Assembly (NCBI GenBank): GCA_034670405.1
Contig: JAXDDX010000073.1
Span: forward strand, 751,001 to 815,000
DNA: 64,000 nucleotides
Direction of reading: 5' to 3'
Source of the DNA: Hoplostethus atlanticus
Lineage: Eukaryota; Chordata; Actinopteri; Trachichthyiformes; Trachichthyidae
Part shown: piece by piece, positions 12,850-23,015 of the stretch
Position numbering within the stretch: the stretch's first letter is position 1
Layout: each line of letters starts with the position of its first letter
Notes under the pieces: model-generated
Told to the model about the DNA's origin: nothing
The model's database searches: none
What the model saw: the letters and a program-made list of their open reading frames with translations, nothing else
Position numbers and translations under genes: made by a program

Positions 12850-15800
12850 TCATGCGTATTCATTTTGTTCATCAAAATTGTTAAAGTCGTATTCCCCTAT
12901 GGATTTCGGATTCTCATCAAGGCGATCAAGAAAGACCATGGCCACGCCGGCAGCAGAGTCTGCGTTTTGTCCATATTCCACCGGCTGAGGAAATGCCCTC
13001 TCAGCCTCCTGCCTTAGCACCGTGTTGCGAGACAGGGCGCTCCCGCTGCCGATGATCCGTTTGACCCCCGCCTCCTGCAGAAGGACAGCAGGCATCATGG
13101 AGGTGATGTTGTCCAGGACACCGCGGCAGACCGCCCGGGTCACGTGGCCCAGAGAGAGGCTGGAGGTGGAGATGTTGGTCACCTGACCTAGACAGAGGGG
13201 GTTGTGCCTCTCTCCCAGGATGGTGGGACTCACCCTCAGGTCACTGTTTTCCTGGCTCAGGGCGCAACGAATCAGCTTCTCATATAAGCTTGAATCGCTC
13301 ACCTCCATTCCTTTGAGGGATAAGGAAGAAAGTTATTTTGCTATGTATGAACTAGGTATAGTGATAATGATCTGATAATGATCAACATCAGTCTCCTGCG
13401 ATCAAATTAAATTCCGACGATCACTATCATGAATGTAAAAAACATACTATAATACTCCTATAGGGGCAGTAGTGAGTTCATAGTGACCTCATCATTCATG
13501 CTATAGTTTATCTCCTGTGGTACCACTATAATATTCACATTACACAGGGAGTTATTTCTGCTGTGATATTTGTGTGGCACCTTAAAATGTGATCCTAAAA
13601 TGCATTGTAGATACGTATACAAACCAAACCAAAACATACCAAGCTCCGTCATCCACGCACTGAGCATCCCCACAAAAGTGGCCAGTACATTTCCTCCATT
13701 GAGCGATGCTGCCACCGCCAGGTAGGAGCCATCGAAGTAGGGGAAGTAAGAGATGGAGGAGGCAGGCTGAGGAAGGTCTGGAGGTTTGAAATCAGCCGGC
13801 ATGGCGTAGGTCAACTGGGCCGAGGTGCTTATGTTAAGAACTAGAGGGATGCAAAAGATTAAATAAACCACACGCAGCAACGGTGACAAAATCGACAAAC
13901 AACAGACACTGATGCCGGGATTACACTACCGCAAAGCATTCGTTTGCTGCTAACTGTGGGATCTCGTAAGGATCTTGTGAAATGAATCCAATTAGACGTG
14001 GTCATCAATCACAGTGTTACAACGTACATTTTCATGACTCAATTTCAACTCTGATTCACTGACGAAATGTTTGAATCACAAAAACCTCAGGAAGCTAACT
14101 GTAAACGAGGCCAAACAACACTGGTTTTAGTCAACACGAGCATCGTCAATACATAAGTAGCATAAATCCAAGGGACGCAGCGCCTTCACCGCATCTGCAA
14201 CGGAATAATGCAGCCGGAAACCGATTCTCTCGTTTCAGATGAATGAACTTCCTACCAGAGAGTAACGCATTCAACGCGGGAGTGAGTGTGATCCCGGCCT
14301 GAGAGATACCTGCTGGATCCCCTGTTTCACCTGCATCTGTCGGGGCCGTCATGCAGGAGTAGACAGAGCACTGGAAATCTCCCAGGGCTGCCCCTACTGG
14401 TGTGTGAGCAGGGATGCCATGCCAGTCAGAGCACGTCTGTCCCGCCAAGCTACCAGGTGCCACACACTGAGGAAGCAGGCGCAAAGGGAAGCCAGCATCC
14501 TTCAGACTAGAGCATGCACACACAAAGTTGCTTATTAGGTTACACACAGCACACCGTAAGTATATGATGAACTGTGAAACTTGTCGAGTGGTTGTCAGTT
14601 TAAAGCAGAACATGCACAGGAAATATTGCACGCATGCAGTACTTCAAACAATGTCAGTTATTCTAAAAACCAGACACCATGCCAGCTTTAGAAAGTTCAG
14701 CCCTACACATACATGTCAATATTCCACTGGTTGGTGGTGGTGTTGAAGTAGCCCCAGCTGGCTGCGTTCTGCAGGCGTCATCACACACCTTTCCAAACCA
14801 CACAGCATGGACACCACATAGTCATGGATGGTACCTGCAGCTGTGAAGTCCGCGAGGAACTCTGGCCTGAATTGGAACGATACATCTTTAGAGTTCACAG
14901 AGCAATGAACAGCAACGAATTACTGCCACAAAGCCCGATCGCATAAATGGAGTACAGGTGTGCCGGCTGACCTATGTTTCATGTACCAGAAGATTGTGGT
15001 ACAGCCAAACCCCGTGGCCAAGCTGAGATGTGAGTCTGGTTTTGGAAGAGAGGACAGGAAGCTACTGCTGCACCGCCCATCCTGCCAGGTGATTAGCTGA
15101 CTGGTGTCTTTGGCTCTGAAGAAGTCTCTGTTGGACCAGTCACAACCTGGGAGGGGCAAGAGAGAGGGAGAGGTGACAGCACTCCTAGTCATGTTCATTA
15201 CAATCATTCCTAAAGCCAATTCATTTTGAATACAATAAAAAAAAAAGCAATACTAATAGTTTCTTCTAATTTGTTTTCTTCATGAACATACACAGAGTGT
15301 CCTAAATATTAGAACACTCATGGATGTAGTTAAAAGCGAAAGGGACAGGTAAGACAGGAAAGTTAGACAGGTTAAACAGGGATTTCTAAGAGTTGAGTCA
15401 ACTGAGACATTGATTGTGCAAAAGGAAGCACAAATCAATATTTGCAAGGTGTTATATCCTATTTATTGCACAAAGTACACTTCTTCTGTACATAGGGTTC
15501 CTCCAGCTGTAAATCTGCCTATCTGTCAATATTATATACAACCTTAAGTGAAATTAATCCATTTTGGAAGGTGTACAGATTTCCCCATGCACATCTACAT
15601 GCCTAGACACTTCCTGTACGTATGTATGGCCCCCAGTAGGCGGTTAATGTGAATACAAGCACGTTTTCCCCACACAATACCCTGTATATATATGCTGGAA
15701 TACTTCACATATATGTATTTTTTTTATAATTCTCCATCTTTTCATAATGCACATCCTGTCAAAGTCTTGGCAATGTTTGTTTGAGTATGTTTACATAACC

Positions 15801-18800
15801 TCCCGTCTGGTATATAGTGCCTTCAGAAAGTATTTTGATGCATTTTGTGGTGTTGCAACCTCAATTTAAAATGGATTGAAATGTTTTGACAACTACACAA
15901 AATGCCCCACAATGACAAAGTGAAACCATGTTTTTACAATTTTTAGCAAATTTTGTGAAAATGAAATACAGAAATAGCTCAAAAGTAGTCAGCCCCCTAC
16001 TGTTTGGCAACAATTACCAGGCCAGGCCTTCTCGTCCAACATCACTGCCTGACCTCACAAATGCTCTTTTGGCTAAATAGGCACAAGACACAGACACACT
16101 TTCAAATTTCACAGACAGCTTGTGGAAAGCCTTCCCAGAAGAGTGGTGGCTGTTACAGCCGCAAAGGCAGTGGCGGCTGGTGCATTTTTCTCCAGGGGGG
16201 GCTATACCAAAAATCAAACAAACATGTACTAAGGTATCATCAGTGTATTTAAATAAATGAAAAGGCCTTTATTTGTATTTGCTGAGCTGAATGAACATTT
16301 GTTGTAATGAAACGTTCTTAAGGTAAGTTAAGGTACTTCAATTAGTGCAAATTCTTTATAATAATTATCTTTTATACTACAATATGTAATGGTGAAAGAC
16401 TAAAGTAACCGAAAAGTGCCTCGATAAGTGCAACAGAAACTGACAACACAAAACCCTGAGACAATGGCAGAAAATTATGAACACAATAAGACCTAATAGA
16501 AAATAACATTTAAAGGTCCCATATTATGGAAAACGGTTTATTCCTGGCGCTTATACATGTTCCACAGGAAATTACTTCCCTAAGCAGCTGAGAAAATTTG
16601 AAATCTGGAAGTCAACCCGTTTTTCTGTATTTTCCTTTTTCCAAAAATGGTGCCAAAGATAGGAGAAAAACAGCCCGTTTCAGAAAGTGGTTCCTTTGGA
16701 CGTCATAAGGGGCAAATCCAGCCCCTCTCAGAGCATGTCCCACGCCCAGGTGAACAACCAATCCCATTTACGTCGTCGCAAAATGCAGCTCACGGCAGTG
16801 CCGCAAGCCGTTGCTTATGGTACATTCCATTGTACTCGGAAATCGATAATTCCGAGTCGGTATTCCTAACTTCCAATCTAAATGTGTTCCAGTGCATCTG
16901 CTCGGGAAAACATAATCGCCCGCAGCAAACTCATGTTTGTATGGTAAGTCTCAGAATGTTACAAGCATCTAAACTCAACATCAACTACTACAGCGCCATT
17001 AGTGAATAGAATCGGCGCATATCACATTCGGACGCCGTTTTTTCCGAGTACACTGGAATGCACCATTACTTTCCAACCAGGGCAGCTAAAACAACCACAT
17101 ATCTATGGCGATATATCAACGCTCCAGTTATTATTTTGTAGGATGCAGGCAGCAACATAGATCCCTGAACAGTCTCCCAACACGTGAAAATGCAGGATAG
17201 AGTGGATTAATTTTATTTTTAACGGCAACGGCTACAGTTTTTTCTGTGTGTGATGATCAGTCCTCAGACTGCTTGAGCAACGGCAGGATTAGCATCTAAA
17301 TTGAAGCTTAAAGATGGAGCAATTCATAAGGTACGTGACCCATCTGCAAAATTGGAATCTGTAAGTGTCACCATGTTTTGATTTAATTTACCAAATTAGT
17401 CTGGTTAGTATATTCACTGCTGGTTAGCTAACGAGCTAGCGGGGCTAGCCACGGGCTTGTTGGGCATGGAAGAAGTAAGAAAACTAAAGCTGGAGTCATT
17501 AAAAGTAAAGTAAAGTAAAAGTAAAGTTATTGGCTGGAGTCAGGACTCATCTTAAAGTTATTTGTTGGGACCAGTGTCTGTTTTATAAGTCTGTCGAACG
17601 TGTCAGGCTTGGTAAACTTTAGCCACCATTAGTACAATCGCATTTGGTTGTTTGGCTGCGCTGTTTGGATGCAAATAGATTGCATCCAATAATATATTGG
17701 CTAACTAGCTCAACAAAATTGTCAATCCTAGCTTGTCTGCAAGTTGTATTCAATAAGCTTATGGACATGAGCCATAAATAGACCGGCTACAGCAGAGAGT
17801 GTCGCTCACACATCCACATACACAAACACAAGGCACGAAAGTATTACACAGAATTGTTATCATTGAGAAACTAAGTGGAACCGCCTCAGCTGCCTCTTCC
17901 CATTCTGGGTCAGACTCAAACATGTACGGTCTCAGTGTTGGTTCTGGAGCGGCCGCCATGGTTATGGTAGATTTCTGCATCAAGCTTATTTGTTTACCTT
18001 GAGCAGCATGGGCGCTCTGCTCTCCGCCTCTGCCAGGCGATTGCTTGTAGGTTGTATGTAATGAGCACTGCTCTGATTGGCCGCCTCACCCGTGAGTGAG
18101 GCGTGAGGCGGCCAATCAGAGCAGTGCTCATTACATACAACCTCCACGCCCTCAAAACAGCCTGTTCTTTACAATGGAGAAAATGAGAGACTGAAACACA
18201 CCACAGAAGCTGGTTTTAGAATTTTTATTTGATATAGACTTCACAAACGTCTTGTAAAGACCCCCAGGAACAGTTTAAATAGCCCAAAATGAGTACAATA
18301 CCCCCCCTTTAAGAAAAAAATTAATTAATATGGTATTACATTTGAAATACCCAGTGCCATCAAAACGCTGAGTGAACTGGCTCAAAGCCATATGACTTTG
18401 CCACCTTGTGGCTTAAACTTTTTGTACATAAATTTTGCCCTTCTCTCCTTGAGAGATGCAAATTTCTCAATGACTCTATGGCGCCACAGAACTTGACACA
18501 GTTTATTATTTTAGACAGGATGTGCCTGTTTTTGTCAACCTCTTCATTATGCTCACGGATCCCTGTCCTGTAGCCTTCATCAAGCTGAGCAGCTATGTTT
18601 ACTTTCCCAAACATTTGCTTTTGATTTTTCTGATATGTGGTTTAAATCATTCAAACCTGTCTGATTCCATGCTGGGTCTGAGACCTGTCGTTTGAAAAAG
18701 GGTGCAGGGAAAGCAAAATAAAGCATTGGTGTCACTACATACAGTTAGCCAAGCCTTCCTACTAAACCAGCTCCTTGAAAACGACCGAGTATATTGTCTC

Positions 18801-19996
18801 ATTCTGGCGCATTTTATGTCAGATCAGATGTACCACGAGCCACTCGCTCTCTGCTGCCAACCAGTGGTTGGTGGTGTGTAAATCAGCAGCGTTCAGATAA
18901 ATGCTGTTTGTACATGCGCAGTTCGTTGGTGGGGCGCAGGAAAGCTGCGCCCCACCAAGCTCCTATCTCTTGTATTGAGAGGAGCGAACTGCGCATGTAC
19001 AACGTATAACGAGAGTCAATGGGCAAAGATTTTTGCGCCCCAGGCCGGAAATACGTGACCTATCAGTAACTTTAGACAATGTAGAACAATTTTAATCTAC
19101 ATTTTATTGCAGATTATACATTCTACTCACTAACTATATAATATTTACCTCGCTCATTTAAAAAAAAAAAAAAAAGAAAGTAATTTTTAAAGTCTTATTC
19201 AATGAAGTCTAGGATGTGGGGAGTGGTGGGGCGGCGCCCTAGCGCCCTCTATTGGCCAGCCGCCACTGCGCAAAGGGGGGTCCAACTCCATATTAATGCT
19301 CATGGTTTTAGAATGGGATGTCCAGCAAGCTCATATAGGTGTGATGGTCAGGTGTCCACTGACTTTTGGCCACATAGTATATGCTGGAAACGTTGCTCTT
19401 AATGTCTGTCTCCAGCATGAATATGTAAACAGGATTATTACACTGGTATTATTTATTTAGTGAATTGGTGGTTTCCTGTATACTTTATGTATAATTGTTA
19501 TATTGTTGCACGAGTAAAAAAATAAATATAGCTAGATATCACTTTGCTTGTCCCTCGAGTTCTGTCAGAGAACCGTTGTTGGGAAATAACGCGCACATCC
19601 GCAAGAGGTGACACAACTTGTTATGGTACCACTTACCGCTCTTGTCTTTCCAGAACAAAACCCCATGCATCTGTCCAGACAGTCCAATTCTACAGACATT
19701 CTGCAGTTTGTCTCTAGGCAAAAGGGCGATGCACTGGTTGAGAGTGGTTATGATTTGGCCAGTTTCCTGCTCCTGTGTGATGGGCAAACACAAGTCCAGG
19801 TCAGAGACCACAGTCCACAGTCAAGACTAGTATGTCGCGCTATATGCTTTTCACTTACCTTTAATCCGGTATTGTCGAGGATATCAGATGTAGTTGGCAA
19901 AGAGTAACTTGCGGCTACTGCTTTGGAGCTTGTTTCCAATAAAACGACTTTTATCGAAGTGGTTCCTAGGTCTACACCCAGAATGTAATTTGACAT
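12850..19996 (-). CDS. shpk: Sedoheptulokinase (frameshifted in exon 4 as sequenced)
   Basis: Seven coding exons on the minus strand: 19859-19996, 19637-19772, 14972-15146, 14713-14866, 14331-14506, 13640-13840 and 12850-13310. The protein opens MSNYILGVDLGTTSIKVV, with the FGGY-kinase phosphate motif DLGTT at residues 9-13. It continues with GLSGQMHGVLFW, TWQDGRCSS, ATGFGCTTIFW, AAGTIHDYVV (probable catalytic Asp), ASLNGGNVLATF and GSGSALSRN, each matching human SHPK in order. SHPK phosphorylates sedoheptulose to sedoheptulose-7-phosphate in the cytosol, feeding the pentose phosphate pathway. Exon lengths sum to 1441 nt, one too many. The reading is broken inside exon 4, around 14768-14774, where CVMTP should run into QNAASWGYFN; without the extra base there would be 479 residues (human 478). 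All splice junctions are otherwise in phase. Either an assembly error or a true allele or pseudogene; intact remaining exons favour error or a recent mutation. Intron 2 (about 4.5 kb) holds nested transposons. Confidence 0.9.
18049..18145. repeat. Inverted repeat inside the hAT-like element
   Basis: Arms of about 40 bp (GTATGTAATGAGCACTGCTC on the left, reverse complement on the right) surround a short CCGTGAGTGAGGC-type loop. Part of the transposon; a foldback segment. Confidence 0.85.
18913..19000. repeat. Nested inverted repeat inside the hAT-like element
   Basis: Outer arms GTACATGCGCAGTTCG and reverse complement enclose a second perfect inverted repeat, TTGGTGGGGCGCAG with its complement around a 5-nt loop. 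No coding content. Confidence 0.8.
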
Positions 19997-20690
19997 AGCT
20001 GATAGAATGATGTTGCTTTGCTGTGGTCCTCTCGTTTTTGGCCATATAAGGACACCGTAGGAAGACGTGGATATGAGTTGCTGTTAAGACATGATTCAGG
20101 TAAGGTCGAATCGGACAAATGTGTTGCTATATTTGGAAATAGATTTTGTATCGCCAGTGGCTTAAAGTTACACGACTAAAACGCTCAGTGCCCCGCGGCT
20201 GTCTTTCTAGTTCATACCAGATCATTCTAATGATGTGTAAATTCCTCTCTGAAAGGGTGACGTTGTAGTCCAAACCTTATGTTATTGGTTCTTGTAGCGT
20301 TATAATAACGTAGATATTTTATTAAATTTCACTAAATAAAATTCTATGAACATGGAATGATAACCTCGGTAACTTTGATAATCATATATATATACCCATA
20401 ACATTCTCTTTTAAACGACTAGAACAAGTGTGAGAATTGTTTAGTTACATATTTAGCAACAACAGTTGATGGTTGCAGGTGTTCCCACGATGCATTGCGA
20501 AAGAACATGGCCGACTTTGGTTTAGGAGTCTCAGCCAAGCTAGGATAAATGCTATTTATTTGTGCACCATCAACATTCCTAGTAGATAATCGTTTGTTGA
20601 CTGAACATTGAGTCACTTTTACAAATGATGTTCCTTTAAACGTGCTTTGTGAAGCTGACGAATCCCTGCATATTCCTTTCTTCGTTACAG
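19997..20690. promoter_or_regulatory. Shared divergent promoter region of shpk and emc6
   Basis: The shpk start codon (minus, 19996) faces a probable emc6 5' noncoding exon (plus) that ends at a CAG|GTGAGA donor at 20690/20691. The distance from the shpk start codon to that donor is about 0.7 kb. No TATA box is obvious for either gene. Start sites are not visible in the sequence; a bidirectional promoter is inferred from the layout. Confidence 0.45.
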
Positions 20691-21068
20691 GTGAGAAGCT
20701 GTAATCAGTTAGCGTTAGCACGCAGCCTAGAGAGCTTATGCTAGCATGTTAGCGCTAGCCGGAAATGTAATATAATGTAGTTCAAGTATCAATAAAGCTA
20801 GCGAGGGACATACTTGAGTTGAATATAGTTCTTCCATAACCGGGCTAACCTACAGTTGCACCGTGTTTCCTCTGTTTATTCCTTTTTGCGGGGGTTCGTG
20901 TGTGGTTTTGGTCACAAGTTCAAGACTCGAAAATGTTCTTATTTGGGTAACGTTACTTTATATTCAAATTACGCCCATGCAAGTTTGTTCTTTCTTTCGC
21001 CCGTCCGTCCAAATTGTCAACGCAATTTCCCATTAAAGCTTAGTGCAATGAAGCTTAATGGCCTATGC

Positions 21069-21273
21069 CAGTGGTGTCCAATTATGTGCCATGGAGGGCC
21101 GAGAGTCTGCAGGTTTTCACTCCAACCGAAGACTACAGCAGGTGATTTCCCTGATTAGTCCCTCCTCTCTGGTTGAAGGTGTGTTAATCAGTGAAATCAC
21201 CTGCTGTAGTCTTTGGTTGGAGTGAAAACCTGCATACTCTCGGCCCTCCATGGCACATGATAGGACACCACTG
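21069..21273. mobile_element. Foldback MITE in the emc6 5' intron, 8-bp target duplication
   Basis: A 205-bp near-palindrome. The left end CAGTGGTGTCC matches the reverse complement of the right end GGACACCACTG, and long imperfect arms read inward on both sides. Direct 8-bp copies GCCTATGC flank it at 21061-21068 and 21274-21281. End sequence and target length suit a hAT-derived MITE. It is non-coding and lies between the emc6 noncoding exon and the coding exon. Confidence 0.8.
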
Positions 21274-21406
21274 GCCTATGCCTTTTGTTGTTCATGTCCA
21301 TCTGTCTTTCCATCCGTCTGTTTGATTGGTTGTGATGACCGAGCCCTGCTAAGAGAATAGGAGAAACACTGAATTGCCTATGGTCCTAGTGTAAGTTAAC
21401 TATTGA

Positions 21407-21796
<390 letters not shown>

Positions 21797-22160
21797 AATG
21801 ATCCGCCATGAGTAACAACATTCATTCTTAACTAATGCTATGTAAACCAACAACATTGTCTGACCTGCTGTTTGTAGATTGGCAATTAATGACTCTTCCC
21901 TCTGATCTGTTTATACAATGGACGATGTGTCAGTAATTACTGTACACAAAAGTAATTGTCCTTATATCCCTCCTGCTCTGAACTTAGCAGTGAGTATGAA
22001 ATTAATTTATTTAACCTATGACTCTGTGATATCATTCATGAGTAGACAAGGGCCACAGTAGTTGTAATGTTAGGTTGTAGCGTAACATAGATCAAAACAG
22101 GATTAATTTCATTGTAATTTTAGTATTATAGAATATAACAAATCTGATTTGATTGTTTGA

Positions 22161-22198
22161 AATAAATACCTCCATACAACCTGTCTGCATACTTTATT
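22161..22198. terminator. Facing poly(A) signals of emc6 and p2rx5
   Basis: AATAAA on the plus strand at 22161-22166 would end emc6. TTTATT at 22193-22198 is AATAAA on the minus strand and is a good candidate for p2rx5. The two signals are 26 nt apart, so the two 3' ends may touch or overlap. Confidence 0.5.
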
Positions 22199-22616
22199 AA
22201 CCAGTTTCTCTGTCAGGCATACAGTCAATTGTCAGGGTTAAATCAACATGACATATACATTGTTTCCAACAATGAAGACCGTTCAATAAATATGAACAGG
22301 ATAAACAAATCCCTCATCAATGTTTGATCAGTACCTCACTAATCACATCAACTTGTCCACTCAAAGTATGGTGTGTAGATGTAATAAGTTATGACAGTAT
22401 ATGCATTACATTCCACAGTTCCATAGACGGTGTATGTTGTGAAGATGTAGTCGCAGTAAGATGACGTACAATCACCCCAAACATACAGTAGGGAAGACAT
22501 ACAAACAGTTTAACAGTATAGTCAAATGCACATAAACCTTTCACACTCCACACTCCAACTGGAACACTATCAAATAAGACCAATCACATATTTTCTCATA
22601 TCTTGCTTCCTAGTAC

Positions 22617-22914
22617 AGTGGTTTTCAAACATCTTCTCTTTGGACCCGTGTTTTCAGAGTAATTTCTCCTGTGACCCAAGACTGAATTTACGAGCCGACT
22701 TAATTTAGCAGAATTTACTCTGCTTTACACTTCGTCACTAGCCTAACTATTTACTTTGCCTAATTTAGGCCTACATTTGAGGTACAGTATGGTAAGGCTT
22801 TGGCAGGATAATATCACAGTAGCTTTGATACCATTAAATAATATGGGGACATATTTTAATCTCCCACAGCCCACCTTTGAATCCTGATCCAGCCATTGAA
22901 AAACACTGCCCTAG
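22617..22914. mobile_element. Degenerate hAT-type MITE downstream of p2rx5
   Basis: The left end CAGTGGTTTTCAAAC is mirrored by a right end that reads CAGTGTTTTTCAATG on the other strand. The flanking octamers TCCTAGTA and CCCTAGTG are similar but not identical, as expected of an aged target duplication. It has no ORF and lies in the presumed p2rx5 3' UTR or flank. Confidence 0.55.
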
Positions 22915-23015
22915 TGTATCTGTGTACATCAGGGTCCTGGTCTAGGAGCGCTGACATTTCTCTTGGCCAACATATCTTCAATCAGGACATACATCACTGG
23001 CATGCATTACTCATG

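Larger units (their letters stand above)
16168..19268. mobile_element. hAT-like element, 3.1 kb, with TIRs and 8-bp target duplication
   Basis: The left end CAGTGGCGGCTGG (16168-16180) is the exact reverse complement of the right end CCAGCCGCCACTG (19256-19268). Flanks carry identical 8-bp copies CGCAAAGG at 16160-16167 and 19269-19276, the target-site length of hAT elements. Inside, the minus strand at 18360-18614 has an 84-codon ORF with NEEVDKNRHILSKIINCVKFCG, resembling the DUF4371-type part of hAT transposases (from memory, low confidence). No full transposase is open, so the copy is non-autonomous. Two internal inverted repeats are listed separately. The exact TIRs and target copies suggest a fairly recent insertion. 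Confidence 0.8.
15817..19385. mobile_element. Tc1-like transposon remnants in shpk intron 2, split by a hAT-like insertion
   Basis: 15817-15990 resembles the AT-rich noncoding part of fish Tc1 elements. From about 15995 the plus strand decays through a Tc1 transposase C-terminal region (NITA.PDLTNAL-like, then ESLPRRV.AV.AAKG-like, with several frame breaks). It stops at 16167 and resumes at 19277, reading into a Tc1-type terminus near 19385 (ACTTTTGGCCACATAGTAT). The copy is old and inactive. The break is exactly where the 3.1 kb element 16168-19268 lies. Confidence 0.6.

Noticed and set aside
13458-13570. Similarity to 29680-29830 (AGTGAGTTCATAGTGACC, TTCTGCTGTGATATTT) considered as a regulatory element shared by shpk and p2rx5
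   Set aside because: Phrases are scattered and diverged; two old copies of a dispersed repeat are more likely.
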